64,000 nt of DNA, taken from positions 2,232,001 to 2,296,000 of the forward strand of contig NZ_OZ257250.1 in the NCBI RefSeq assembly GCF_965279545.1, in the 5' to 3' direction. Shown here piece by piece: positions 34,532 through 48,073 of this stretch. The first letter of the stretch is position 1; every line of letters starts with the position of its first letter. The stretch comes from Methylibium sp965279545 (GTDB lineage: Bacteria; Pseudomonadota; Gammaproteobacteria; Burkholderiales; Burkholderiaceae_C). A program made the translations under genes and the position numbers. A model generated the notes under the pieces. That model searched no databases. It was not told the origin of the DNA and worked only from the letters and a program-made list of their open reading frames with translations.

Positions 34532-35263
34532 TCAAACCTTCAGCCCGACATGCAGTGCAGCCACTCCACCAGTGAGATCATGCACATCGACATGACAGAA
34601 ACCCACATTCTTCATCATCGCCTTCAAGGTCGCCTGATCGGGATGCATGCGGATGGACTCAGCCAGATAACGGTAACTCTGGGCATCGCCCGCGACCCAC
34701 TGGCCGAGCCGCGGCAACACATTGAACGAGTACCAGTCGTAAGCCTTCTCCAGCGGCTTGGCGACCTTGGAGAACTCGAGCACCAGCAGACGTCCGCCGG
34801 GTTTCAGCACCCGGGCCATCTCGGCCAGGGCCAGATCCTTGTGAGTCATGTTGCGCAGACCGAAGGCCACGCTGACCACGTCGAAACTGCCGCCCGCGAA
34901 AGGCAAGCGCTCCGCGTCGCAGATCGTGGTCGGCAGAACGAATCCTTCGTCAATGAGCCGGTCACGACCGGTGCGCAGCATGGCTTCGTTGATGTCAGTG
35001 TGCACCACCAGCCCGCTCGCGCCGACCTTGCGCGCGAAAGCACGTGCGAGGTCGCCGGTGCCGCCTGCGATGTCCAGCACCCGCTGGCCGTCGCGCACGT
35101 TCGCGACGGCGACCGTGTAGGCCTTCCAGGCACGATGCAGGCCGAGCGACATCAGATCGTTCATCACGTCGTACTTCGACGCGACGGCATCGAACACGCC
35201 GCGCACGCGGCCTGCCTTCTCGTCCTCGTCGACGTTCTGGAAACCGAAATGCGTGTTGCCCAT
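34532..35263 (-). CDS. ubiE: UbiE, ubiquinone/menaquinone C-methyltransferase
   Basis: The 243-residue SAM methyltransferase starts MGNTHFGFQNVDEDEKAGRVRGVFDAVASKYDVMNDLMSLG, with the UbiE/COQ5 signature YDVMNDLMSLGLHRAWK. The SAM site is VLDIAGGTGDLARAFA, followed by GLRNMTHKDLALAEMARVLKPGG. It methylates the C2 position of the demethyl-quinol intermediate in coenzyme Q synthesis. The usual neighbours ubiJ and ubiB are far away at 476-2610 on the same strand, beyond the EPS locus. DUF971 lies upstream, 8 bp away. Confidence 0.96.
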   Translation of the reverse strand: MGNTHFGFQNVDEDEKAGRVRGVFDAVASKYDVMNDLMSLGLHRAWKAYTVAVANVRDGQRVLDIAGGTGDLARAFARKVGASGLVVHTDINEAMLRTGRDRLIDEGFVLPTTICDAERLPFAGGSFDVVSVAFGLRNMTHKDLALAEMARVLKPGGRLLVLEFSKVAKPLEKAYDWYSFNVLPRLGQWVAGDAQSYRYLAESIRMHPDQATLKAMMKNVGFCHVDVHDLTGGVAALHVGLKV

Positions 35264-35271
35264 CGATGCGC

Positions 35272-35688
35272 TCAGTGATGATGGCCGCAGGCCGAACCGC
35301 CCGCTTCGGCCATCGACGCGTCTCGGTCCACGCCGGCGGCTGCGAGCCGGGCCTCGTAGGCACGCCACAGCGCCGCCTGCTGGACGCCGAGGTGGTACAG
35401 ATAGTCCCAGGCATAGAGGCCCGAACTGTGGCCATCGGAAAAGGTCGGCTGCACCGCATAGTTGCCCACCGGCTCGAGTTCGACGATCTCGACGTTGCGC
35501 TTGCCGGTCTGCAGCACCTCCTGCCCGGGACCATGGCCCTGCACTTCTGCCGAAGGTGAGTACACCCGCAGCAGTTCGAAGGGCAGGCGGAACTGCGCCC
35601 CATCGGAGAACGCGATCTCGAGCACCCGCGACTGCTGGTGCACCGTCAGGGAGGTCGGGGTCGGGGTGTCGGAGGTCAGGCCAGCCAT
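35272..35688 (-). CDS. DUF971 (gamma-butyrobetaine hydroxylase N-terminal-like) protein
   Basis: The 138-residue protein has the DUF971 pattern: SRVLEIAFSDGAQFRLPFELLRVYSPSAEVQGHG, VEIVELEPVGNYAVQPTFSDGH and SGLYAWDYLYHLG. A His-rich tail (ACGHHH) could bind metal. Members of this family commonly sit beside ubiE in betaproteobacteria; their molecular function is unknown. It is probably cotranscribed with ubiE. Confidence 0.88.
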   Translation of the reverse strand: MAGLTSDTPTPTSLTVHQQSRVLEIAFSDGAQFRLPFELLRVYSPSAEVQGHGPGQEVLQTGKRNVEIVELEPVGNYAVQPTFSDGHSSGLYAWDYLYHLGVQQAALWRAYEARLAAAGVDRDASMAEAGGSACGHHH

Positions 35689-35719
35689 GTCGTCATCGCC
35701 ACAAGAGTTCGAGCAAAGT

Positions 35720-36175
35720 TTAGTCGCCTGCAGCCGGCTGTGCGTCGAGCGCCTTCGCCATCCGGGCGTCCAGGGCCTCCAGCGTCACCGGCAGGCGCCG
35801 CTCGGGCGGTGGATCGACAACCCGCAGCGCCTGGCCCCAGACCGGCTGGGGAAAATGACTGTCCCAGCCGAAACGGGCAATCACGTGCCAGTGCAGATGG
35901 GGCACCACGTTGCCAAAGCTCGCCAGATTGATCTTCGTCGCCTGCAACAGGTCCCTGAGCACCTGCTCGACGACCGCCACGACCTCCATACCCTGCCGGC
36001 GCGCCGCGGCATCGAGATCGGTGAACTCGGCGACATGCCCCTGCCGGATCACTCGGTAAAAGCCGGGGAAGGCCGCGTCGACGACCCGCACGACGCGCCA
36101 CTCGGGGCCCTGATGCACCAGCACACCGCCCGGCTGCTCGCACAGCTCGCAGCCGGGCTGACGTGGCAGGTTCAC
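35720..36175 (-). CDS. HIT-family protein (GTG start)
   Basis: The 151-residue product carries the histidine-triad motif HLHWHVIARF near residue 95 and a CELC pair near the N-terminus. These mark a nucleotide hydrolase or transferase of the HIT superfamily. The GTG at 36175 overlaps the stop of the upstream dehydrogenase (GTGA), so the two are coupled. The exact nucleotide substrate is unknown. Confidence 0.88.
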   Translation of the reverse strand: MNLPRQPGCELCEQPGGVLVHQGPEWRVVRVVDAAFPGFYRVIRQGHVAEFTDLDAAARRQGMEVVAVVEQVLRDLLQATKINLASFGNVVPHLHWHVIARFGWDSHFPQPVWGQALRVVDPPPERRLPVTLEALDARMAKALDAQPAAGD

Positions 36176-39100
36176 ACCAGCACCCGCTCGATGCCACCCG
36201 CATTGGCGCGCTCGACGTAGGCCGGTAGCCACTCTTCACCGAGGATCCTGCGTGCCATCTCGACCACGATGTAGTCGGCCTCCAGCAGGCCATTGTTCAG
36301 GTCGTTGCCATAGCGGCTCAAGCCCTGCAGGCAACTCGGGCAGGATGTCAGGATCTTCAGCGGCCCCTGGGCATCGACGCTGCCGGTCGCGCGCAGCGCC
36401 GCCTCGTCCTGGCGCAACTCCTCCTCCTTGCGGAAGCGGATCTGCGTGGAGATGTCCGGTCGCGTCACACCCAGCGTGCCGCTCTCGCCACAGCAGCGCT
36501 TGCTTTCGAGCACGTTGTCGCCAAGCAGCGCCTTCACCGTCTTCATCGGCTCCTGCAGCTTCATCGGGCTGTGGCAGGGGTCGTGGTACAGGTAGCCACC
36601 GGCGCCGTCGAGCCGGATGCCCTTCTCGAGCAGGAACTCGTGGATGTCGACGATGCGGCAGCCCGGGAAGATCTTGTCGAACTGGTAGCCCTGCAACTGG
36701 TCGTAGCAGGTGCCGCAGCTGACCACCACCGTCTTGATGTCGAGGTAGTTCAGCGTGTTGGCGACACGGTGGAACAACACGCGGTTGTCGGTGATGATCT
36801 TCTCGGCCTTGTCGTACTGGCCGCTGCCGCGCTGCGGATAGCCGCAGCAGAGGTAGCCCGGCGGCAGCACGGTCTGCACACCGGCGTGCCAGAGCATCGC
36901 CTGGGTCGCCAGGCCGACCTGCGAGAACAGCCGCTCCGAGCCGCAGCCGGGGAAATAGAACACCGCCTCGCTGTCGGTCGTGGTGGCCTGCGGGTCGCGG
37001 ATGATCGGCACGTAGTCGGCATCCTCGATGTCGAGCAGCGCGCGCGCGGTCTTCTTCGGCAGGCCGCCCGGCATCTTCTTGTTGATGAAGTGGATCACCT
37101 GCGCCTTGATCGGTGCCGCACCCACGGTGGCGGGCGGCGCCGCGGTCTGCTTCTTCGCGAGCCGGCGCAGCAGGTCGTTCGCCAGGCGCTGGGCCTTGAA
37201 GCCGACGCCGACCATCGCGCTGCGCATGAACCTGATCGTGTCCGGGTTCTTCGCGTTCAGGAACAGCATCGCCGCCGCATTGCCGGGACGGAAGCTCTTC
37301 TGCCCCATCTTGCGCAGCAGGTTGCGCATGTTCATCGACACGTCGCCGAAGTCGATCTTCACTGGACAGGGCGACAGACATTTGTGGCAAACCGTGCAGT
37401 GGTCGGCCACGTCCTCGAACTCCTGCCAGTGCTTGATGCTGATGCCGCGTCGCGTCTGCTCCTCGTACAGGAAGGCCTCGACCAGCAGCGAGGTCGCGAG
37501 GATCTTGTTGCGCGGGCTGTAGAGCAGGTTGGCGCGCGGCACGTGGGTCGCGCACACCGGCTTGCACTTGCCGCAGCGCAGGCAGTCCTTGATCGAATCG
37601 GCGATCGCGCCGATGTCGCTCTGCTGCATGATCAACGACTCGTGCCCCATCAGGCCGAAGCTCGGCGTGTAGGCATGGCTCAGATCGGCCGCCAGCACAT
37701 CGTCGCCCAGGCCCTTCAGGGCCGCACCGCGCAGCAGCTTGCCCTTGTTGAAACGCCCCTGCGGGTCGACGCGCTGCTTGTAGGCAGTGAAGTCGGCGAT
37801 CTCGTCGTCGGTCAGGAACTCGAGCTTGGTGATGCCGATGCCGTGCTCGCCGGAGATCACGCCGTCGAGCCGGCGCGCCAGCGCCATGATGCGGCCCACC
37901 GCTTCGTGCGCGGTCTGCAGCATCTCGTAGTTGTCGCTGTTGACCGGGATGTTGGTGTGCACATTGCCGTCGCCGGCATGCATGTGCAGTGCCACCCAGA
38001 CGCGGCCGCGCAGCACCTCCTGGTGGATGCGGCTGCATTCGTCGAGCACCGCCGCGAATGCGCCGCCGCTGAACAGCGCCTGCAGCGGCGCCCTCACCTG
38101 CACTTTCCACGAGGCGCGCAGGCCGTGGTCCTGCAGTTGCACGAAAAGGGTACGACCGCCGTCCGCCGGCACCGCGTCCAGACCGTGGAGCCAACCCTGC
38201 CATAGCGTGCGCACCTCGCGCAGCAGCGCCAGGGCCTGCTGCACGCGATCTTCCAGCAACTCCGCGCTCGGGATCTCGCTGGCGTCGTCGGTCTTGCCGA
38301 GCGGCAGCTCGCCCTGCTCGAAGAAGACTTCCAGCGCCTCCAGCAGCTGCAGCTTGTTGCGCAGCGACAGCTCGATGTTGATGCGCTCGATGCCTTCCGT
38401 GTACTCGCCCATGCGCGGCAATGGGATCACCACGTCCTCGTTGATCTTGAAGGCGTTGGTGTGCCTGCTGATCGCCGCGGTCCGCTTGCGGTCGAGCCAG
38501 AACTTCTTGCGCGCGTCGGCGCTGACCGCGACGAAGCCCTCGCCGCTGCGCGAGTTGGCGATGCGCACCACCTCACTCGCTGCGCGCGCCACCACGTCGG
38601 GGTCTTCGCCGGCGATGTCGCCCACCAGCACCATCTTCGGCAGGCCGCCGCGCTTGCTCTTGGTCGCGTAGCCGACCGCCTTCAGGTAGCGGTCGTCCAG
38701 GTGCTCGAGGCCGGCGAGGATCGCGCCGCCCGCGCGCTGCTCGGCGAACATGAAGTCCTTGATCTCGACGATGCTCGGCACCGCGTCCTTCGCGTTGCCG
38801 AAGAACTCCAGGCACACGGTGCGCGTGTGGGCCGGCATCTTGTGCACGATCCAGCGCGCGCTGGTGATCAGCCCGTCGCAGCCTTCCTTCTGGATGCCGG
38901 GCAGCCCGGCGAGGAACTTGTCGGTCACGTCCTTGCCCAGACCCTCCTTGCGAAAGCGCGGGCCCGGCACGTCGAGCCGCTCGGTGCGGATCGGCGTCTT
39001 GCCGTCGGCCTCGAAGTAGCGCAGCTCGAAGCTCGCCAGCTCGGCATCGTGGATCTTGCCGAGGTTGTGGTTCAGGCGCACCACCTCGAGCCACTGGGCG

Positions 39101-40086
39101 TCGGGCGTGACCATGCGCCACGAAGCCAGGTTGTCGAGCGCGGTGCCCCACAGCACCGCCTTCTTGCCGCCGGCGTTCATCGCGATGTTGCCGCCGATGC
39201 AACTCGCCTCGGCCGAAGTCGGGTCGACCGCGAACACCTGGCCGGCACGCTCGGCGGCGTCGGCGACACGCTGGGTCACGACGCCGGCCTCGGTCCACAC
39301 CGTCGGCACGGGCTGGTCGAGACCGGGCAGCGAGACCCACTCGACCTCGCTCATGGCCTCCAGCTTCTCGGTGTTGATGACGGCGCTCTTCCACGTCAGC
39401 GGCACGGCGCCGCCGGTGTAGCCGGTACCGCCGCCGCGCGGGATGATGGTGAGGCCGAGTTCGACGCAATCCTTCACCAGCACGGCCATCTCGGCCTCGG
39501 TGTCGGGCGTCAGCACGACGAACGGATACTCGACCCGCCAGTCGGTTGCATCGGTCACGTGCGACACGCGCGACAGGCCGTCGAACTTGACGTTGTCCTT
39601 GGCCGTGTGCCGCCCCAGCTTGCGCAGGGCGTGGCGACGCAACTCGGCCACGGTGTCGAAGCCGAGCGAGAAGCGCTGAACCGCCTCGCGCGCCGCCGCC
39701 AGCAACTCGCCCACGACCGCGTCACGCTGCGCGGCCGCGTCATCGGCACCCGCCGAGCGGCGCTTGTCGATCTCGCCGAGGCGGTGGTGCAGCGCCTCGA
39801 CCAGCAGCCGGCGCCGCTTCGGGTTGTCGAGCAGGTCGTCCTGCAGGTAGGGGTTGCGCTGCACCACCCACACGTCGCCCAGCACCTCGTAGAGCATGCG
39901 CGCCGACCGGCCGGTCTGGCGCTCGGCGCGCAACTTCTCGAGAATCTCCCAGGCCCGGGTACCGAGCAGTCGCAGCACGATCTCGCGGTCGGAGAACGAG
40001 GTGTAGTTGTACGGAATTTCGCGCAGTCGCGCGGTCTGGCCGGAGGCGGCCTGGATCATGCTATGGAGAGGGAGCGGTGCATTCAT
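36172..40086 (-). CDS. Large FAD-linked oxidase / iron-sulfur dehydrogenase fusion (D-lactate/glycolate dehydrogenase type)
   Basis: The 1304-residue protein has an extra N-terminal domain (about 1-170) and then an FAD-binding PCMH domain (VLTPDTEAEMAVLVK, RGGGTGYTGGAVPLTW). A C-terminal FAD-oxidase domain follows (HMHAGDGNVHTNIP, SGEHGIGITK). Next are two 4Fe-4S motifs (CLRCGKCKPVC, CTVCHKCLSPCPVK) near 830 and 910, and Cys-rich CCG domains (FPGCGSERLFSQVG, GYLCCGYPQRGSG, HDPCHSP, RCCGESGTLG). It combines GlcD-like and GlcF-like parts in one chain. It probably oxidises a 2-hydroxy acid and passes electrons to the quinone pool. The start MNAPLPLHSM at 40086 was chosen over an upstream frame with an unrelated Arg-rich extension. 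Confidence 0.88.
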   Translation of the reverse strand: MNAPLPLHSMIQAASGQTARLREIPYNYTSFSDREIVLRLLGTRAWEILEKLRAERQTGRSARMLYEVLGDVWVVQRNPYLQDDLLDNPKRRRLLVEALHHRLGEIDKRRSAGADDAAAQRDAVVGELLAAAREAVQRFSLGFDTVAELRRHALRKLGRHTAKDNVKFDGLSRVSHVTDATDWRVEYPFVVLTPDTEAEMAVLVKDCVELGLTIIPRGGGTGYTGGAVPLTWKSAVINTEKLEAMSEVEWVSLPGLDQPVPTVWTEAGVVTQRVADAAERAGQVFAVDPTSAEASCIGGNIAMNAGGKKAVLWGTALDNLASWRMVTPDAQWLEVVRLNHNLGKIHDAELASFELRYFEADGKTPIRTERLDVPGPRFRKEGLGKDVTDKFLAGLPGIQKEGCDGLITSARWIVHKMPAHTRTVCLEFFGNAKDAVPSIVEIKDFMFAEQRAGGAILAGLEHLDDRYLKAVGYATKSKRGGLPKMVLVGDIAGEDPDVVARAASEVVRIANSRSGEGFVAVSADARKKFWLDRKRTAAISRHTNAFKINEDVVIPLPRMGEYTEGIERINIELSLRNKLQLLEALEVFFEQGELPLGKTDDASEIPSAELLEDRVQQALALLREVRTLWQGWLHGLDAVPADGGRTLFVQLQDHGLRASWKVQVRAPLQALFSGGAFAAVLDECSRIHQEVLRGRVWVALHMHAGDGNVHTNIPVNSDNYEMLQTAHEAVGRIMALARRLDGVISGEHGIGITKLEFLTDDEIADFTAYKQRVDPQGRFNKGKLLRGAALKGLGDDVLAADLSHAYTPSFGLMGHESLIMQQSDIGAIADSIKDCLRCGKCKPVCATHVPRANLLYSPRNKILATSLLVEAFLYEEQTRRGISIKHWQEFEDVADHCTVCHKCLSPCPVKIDFGDVSMNMRNLLRKMGQKSFRPGNAAAMLFLNAKNPDTIRFMRSAMVGVGFKAQRLANDLLRRLAKKQTAAPPATVGAAPIKAQVIHFINKKMPGGLPKKTARALLDIEDADYVPIIRDPQATTTDSEAVFYFPGCGSERLFSQVGLATQAMLWHAGVQTVLPPGYLCCGYPQRGSGQYDKAEKIITDNRVLFHRVANTLNYLDIKTVVVSCGTCYDQLQGYQFDKIFPGCRIVDIHEFLLEKGIRLDGAGGYLYHDPCHSPMKLQEPMKTVKALLGDNVLESKRCCGESGTLGVTRPDISTQIRFRKEEELRQDEAALRATGSVDAQGPLKILTSCPSCLQGLSRYGNDLNNGLLEADYIVVEMARRILGEEWLPAYVERANAGGIERVLV

Positions 40087-40203
40087 GGTCACCAGCCGAC
40101 GACGACAAGTCACGCCTGGGCCCGAATGCTATCGCAGCGCAGCAAGGACCACGCCGCCGAGGACTTGTCGCGCCCGCGGCCGCACGGTGGCTACCATGCC
40201 CGG

Positions 40204-40953
40204 ATGCACTCCCTGCCGCCCTGGCCCTACCCCTTCTGGATCGCGCACCGCGGCGCCGGCAAGCTCGCACCCGAGAACACCCTGGCCGCCTTCCGTGCAG
40301 GCCAGGCACGCGGTTTCCGCATGGCCGAGTGCGACGTGACGCTCAGCGCCGACGAGCAAGCCTTCCTGCTGCACGACGCCACGCTCGAGCGCACGACCGA
40401 CGGTCACGGCCCCACCGCCGCCCTGCCGTGGTCGGCGCTGTCCGGCCTGGATGCTGGCGCCTGGCACGGCCCGGGTTTCCGCGGCGAGCGCCTGCCGCAG
40501 CTGAGTGCGCTGGCCGACCATGCCCGCGCCAGCGGCCTGCTGCTGAACCTGGAGATCAAACCCAGCCCCGGCCGGGCCGTCCGCACCGGCGAGGTGGTGG
40601 CCCGTGAGGCAGCGCGCCTGTGGGTCGGGCTGACACCGCCGCTGCTGAGTTCCTTCGAGACCGAGGCGCTGCAGGCGGCGCGCGAGACGGCTCCTGCATT
40701 GCCGCGCGCCCTGCTGCTCAAGCGCCTGGAGCCCGGCTGGCTCGACACGGCGCTCGGGCTGGGCTGCGTCGCCGTGGTCGGCCACCACGGCGCGCTCGAC
40801 GCCGCGGCCATCGCCGGAGCCCACGACGCCGGACTGCGCGTGCTGTCCTACACGGTGAACACCACCCCCGAGGCCCACCGCCTGCGCGCCGCCGGCATCG
40901 ATGGGCTGATCACGGATGCGATCGACCATTTCGACCTGGGAGCACCGGTCTGA
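40204..40953 (+). CDS. ugpQ: Glycerophosphodiester phosphodiesterase (UgpQ-like)
   Basis: The 249-residue GDPD protein has the catalytic opening FWIAHRGAGKLAPENTLAAFRAG and the HDATLERTTDG motif, then LNLEIKPSPG. It hydrolyses glycerophosphodiesters to glycerol-3-phosphate and an alcohol. No signal peptide is visible, so it is cytoplasmic like E. coli UgpQ (247 residues). It is divergent from the dehydrogenase at 36172; the intervening 117 bp should hold both promoters. Confidence 0.9.
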   Translation: MHSLPPWPYPFWIAHRGAGKLAPENTLAAFRAGQARGFRMAECDVTLSADEQAFLLHDATLERTTDGHGPTAALPWSALSGLDAGAWHGPGFRGERLPQLSALADHARASGLLLNLEIKPSPGRAVRTGEVVAREAARLWVGLTPPLLSSFETEALQAARETAPALPRALLLKRLEPGWLDTALGLGCVAVVGHHGALDAAAIAGAHDAGLRVLSYTVNTTPEAHRLRAAGIDGLITDAIDHFDLGAPV

Positions 40954-41107
40954 GGCCATCAGCGCCCGCTTGCCGTTTGACACACAGGGGATGGGCCCGG
41001 GGCTCCTCGGCCCCTTACCATGGCGACCGCGATGGCGGCACGGATCTGTCGCCCCTCGCAGCCTTCGTCCAGAGGCCGATTCAGCCCGTCGAACGGAGAC
41101 ACTCCCG

Positions 41108-42703
<1,596 letters not shown>

Positions 42704-42713
42704 GCGGCAACGC

Positions 42714-43943
42714 TCAGCTGCGGTAGTCGGCGTTGATCGTCACGTAGTCGTGCGAGAGGTCACAGGTCCACACGGTGGCGTGGGCCGCGCCGCGGTGCAG
42801 GTCGACCTTGACGGTGATCTCGCTCTGTTTCATCACGCGCTGGCCGTCGGCCTCCTGGTAGGCGGGGTGGCGGCCGCCCTTCGTGGCGACGTGCACGTCG
42901 TCGAGGTGCAGGTCGATCAGCGACGGGTCGAGGTCGGCGATGCCGGCATAGCCCACCGCCGCGAGGATGCGGCCGAGATTGGGGTCGCTCGCGAAGAAGG
43001 CCGTCTTCACCAGCGGCGAATGCGCGATGGCATACGCCACCAGCCGGCACTCCTCCTTGGTGCGACCGCCATCGACGCGCACGGTGATGAATTTCGTCGC
43101 GCCTTCGCCGTCGCGCACGATCGCCTGCGCGAGTTGCTGGGACACGGCGATCACCGCCTCGCGCAGCGCCGCGCCTTCGGGCGACTCCAGCGCCGTGATC
43201 TCGGCGTGCGCGGCCTGGCACGAAGCGATCAGCATGAAGCTGTCGTTGGTCGACGTATCGCCGTCGACGGTGATGCGGTTGAAGGAACGGTCGGCCGCCT
43301 CGCGCACCAGCATCTGCAGGGCCCGCGGGGCGACATTCGCATCGGTCGCCACGAAGCCGAGCATCGTCGCCATGTTGGGGCGGATCATCCCGGCACCCTT
43401 GGCGATGCCGGTCACGGTCACCGTCCGGCCGCCGATCTGCAACTGCCGTGACGCGGCCTTGGCCACGGTGTCGGTGGTCATGATGGCTTCGGCCGCCGCC
43501 GCCCAGTTGTCGGCCTTGCGGTCGGCCAGCGCCGCCGGCAGGCCGGCCTCGATGCGCTCGGACGGCAGCGTCTCCATGATCACGCCGGTCGAGAACGGCA
43601 GCACCTGCTCGGGCGCGATCTCGAGCCGGCGGGCCAGCGCGACGCAGGTCGAGAACGCGCGCACCAGGCCGTCCTCGCCGGTACCGGCGTTCGCATTGCC
43701 CGTGTTGATGACGAGCGCGCGCACGCCGACGTCAGCGGCCAAGTGCTGGCGGCACAGCTGCACCGGCGCCGCACAGAAGCGGTTCTGCGTGAACACGCCG
43801 GCCACCACCGCGCCTTCGGCCAGCGTGATCACGCTCAGGTCGCGCCGACCGGCCTTGCGCACGCCGGCCATCGCGATGCCGATCTCGACCCCCGGCACGG
43901 GGTGCAGGTCGGCTGGGTTCGGAGCGGCGAGGTTCACGGGCAT
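42714..43943 (-). CDS. argJ: Bifunctional glutamate N-acetyltransferase / amino-acid acetyltransferase (ArgJ)
   Basis: The 409-residue ornithine acetyltransferase of the cyclic arginine pathway moves the acetyl group from N-acetylornithine to glutamate. The autoprocessing region KGAGMIRPNMATML is near residue 185, with the nucleophilic Thr after MA. NTGNANAGTGEDG, DGDTSTNDSF and SDPNLGRILAAVG are also present. The C-terminus ends DYVTINADYRS, typical of the family. It lies downstream of secA on the same strand, separated by a strong terminator hairpin. Confidence 0.95.
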   Translation of the reverse strand: MPVNLAAPNPADLHPVPGVEIGIAMAGVRKAGRRDLSVITLAEGAVVAGVFTQNRFCAAPVQLCRQHLAADVGVRALVINTGNANAGTGEDGLVRAFSTCVALARRLEIAPEQVLPFSTGVIMETLPSERIEAGLPAALADRKADNWAAAAEAIMTTDTVAKAASRQLQIGGRTVTVTGIAKGAGMIRPNMATMLGFVATDANVAPRALQMLVREAADRSFNRITVDGDTSTNDSFMLIASCQAAHAEITALESPEGAALREAVIAVSQQLAQAIVRDGEGATKFITVRVDGGRTKEECRLVAYAIAHSPLVKTAFFASDPNLGRILAAVGYAGIADLDPSLIDLHLDDVHVATKGGRHPAYQEADGQRVMKQSEITVKVDLHRGAAHATVWTCDLSHDYVTINADYRS

Positions 43944-44023
43944 GGCGGTCTTTCGGGTCGGCGTGGCCGCGAATTGTAGGCAGCGCTCGAGACGGTGCCC
44001 ACGCTCCCCGGGGCAGAAACGAA

Positions 44024-44045
44024 ACAAGGAGCCTCGGCTCCTTGT
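44024..44045 (-). terminator. Intrinsic terminator after secA
   Basis: ACAAGGAGCC and GGCTCCTTGT form a perfect 10-bp inverted repeat around 2 nt, so the real loop is larger. On the minus strand it is followed by a T-rich run (TTCGTTTC). It lies 24 bp past the secA stop and before argJ, which fits a Rho-independent terminator. Confidence 0.8.
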
Positions 44046-44068
44046 CTTGCCCCCCGTGTGCCGGCAGA

Positions 44069-46837
<2,769 letters not shown>

Positions 46838-46969
46838 GCGGGGAATCGATCGATGAAGGGTGAGGCGGCCCGCAGCGCGGCATGCACCGCAACCGCCGGG
46901 CCATCGCACCGCGCCACAGCGCTGCCGCAGGCTTGCTGGCAACTGCGGACGGCACTCCGGAATACAAGA

Positions 46970-46990
46970 GCGGCGCCCGATCGGCGCCGC
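46970..46990 (-). terminator. Hairpin with T-rich 3' side after the M23 peptidase gene
   Basis: GCGGCGCC (46970-46977) pairs perfectly with GGCGCCGC (46983-46990) around a 5-nt loop. On the minus strand it is followed by TCTTGTATT. The position between the M23 gene and secA suits a terminator. Confidence 0.6.
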
Positions 46991-47060
46991 ACTCAGCCCA
47001 GAACTCTACCACCCGGCCCGAGAGCCCCCACCCCGTCTGCGGGGCATGCCGGGCCTCGCG

Positions 47061-48056
47061 TCAGCGAGCCTGCGCGGCGTGCGTCGTCGCCCGCGCCACG
47101 CTGTTCGCCGGCAGCCGGCCGGCTTGTGCCAGGAACTTCGCCGGATCCTGCGGCGCCCCGTCGACCAGCACCTCGAAGTGCAGATGCGGCCCGGTAGAGC
47201 GGCCCGTGCTGCCGACCTCGGCGATCTTCTGGCCGCGGCGGATCAGGTCGCCGGGCGCCACCAGCAACTTGGCCGCATGCGCATAGCGGGTCACCAGGCC
47301 GTTGCCGTGGTCCAGCTCGACCGTGCGGCCATAAGCCGGGTGCGTCTCGGCGCTCAGCACCACGCCGCCGGCAGCCGCCAGGATGGGCGTGCCGGTGTCG
47401 GCCGGGAAATCGAGACCGGTGTGGAGCGCGCCTCGCCCGGTGAACGGGTCGGTGCGAAAGCCGAAGCCCGAGCCCACCGGCCCGTCGACCGGTGCCGAGC
47501 TGGGCACCATCAGCGCCCGCAGCCGCGTCTCGAGCAGGCGCGACTCGACCAGCGTGAACACGTCGCTGCGGCGGTCCGCACCTTCGTCGAGCGCCGCGAT
47601 CGCCTGGTTCAACTGCACCATCGAGGGCGATTCGACCGGCAGGTAGGGGCCGCCGCGACCGTCGCCCAGGGCCGAGCCCGACGGTGCCGGCGACGGCCGG
47701 TCCAGGCCGCGGAAGTCCTCGGGCTTCAGGCCCGCCAGCCCGGACACACGCTCGCCCATCGATTCGAGCTTCATCAGCTTCGCCTGCATCTCGCCGACCT
47801 TCGAGGCCATCGCGTCGAGGTTCTCGCGCATGAAGCGATCGCGCTGCGCGATCTCGTCGCGCACCACCAGCTTGACCACCTGGCTGACCACCGGCCAGCC
47901 CTCACGCGCGGCCTTCAGGAACACGAAGTGATAGATGGCGCCCGACAGCGCCAGCAGCAGCGCCACGAGGAAGGTCAACACGATCGTCAGCTTCCAGGCC
48001 GGCAGGTCGAGCGCGCGGGTGCGCGCGTAGCGGCCGTGGGTCACTATGATCTGCAT
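47061..48056 (-). CDS. M23-family peptidase (LytM domain), membrane-anchored
   Basis: The 331-residue protein has a single N-terminal membrane helix (LTIVLTFLVALLLALSGAIYHFV, about residues 24-46) and a coiled region near 75-105. The C-terminal peptidase_M23 domain has zinc-ligand motifs HTGLDFPADTGTP and GPHLHFEVLVDG, with PVGSGFGFRTDPFTG upstream. It probably cleaves peptidoglycan cross-links or activates amidases at the cell envelope. It lies upstream of secA, as in many betaproteobacteria, and is divergent from the DUF721 gene 17 bp away. Confidence 0.92.
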   Translation of the reverse strand: MQIIVTHGRYARTRALDLPAWKLTIVLTFLVALLLALSGAIYHFVFLKAAREGWPVVSQVVKLVVRDEIAQRDRFMRENLDAMASKVGEMQAKLMKLESMGERVSGLAGLKPEDFRGLDRPSPAPSGSALGDGRGGPYLPVESPSMVQLNQAIAALDEGADRRSDVFTLVESRLLETRLRALMVPSSAPVDGPVGSGFGFRTDPFTGRGALHTGLDFPADTGTPILAAAGGVVLSAETHPAYGRTVELDHGNGLVTRYAHAAKLLVAPGDLIRRGQKIAEVGSTGRSTGPHLHFEVLVDGAPQDPAKFLAQAGRLPANSVARATTHAAQAR

Positions 48057-48073
48057 ACGGTCTCCTCCAGCCC

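Noticed and set aside
36571..40953. Long plus-strand open frames across the iron-sulfur dehydrogenase gene
   Set aside because: They are antisense shadows of a well-supported gene. Only the last part from 40204 encodes a real product, the glycerophosphodiesterase.
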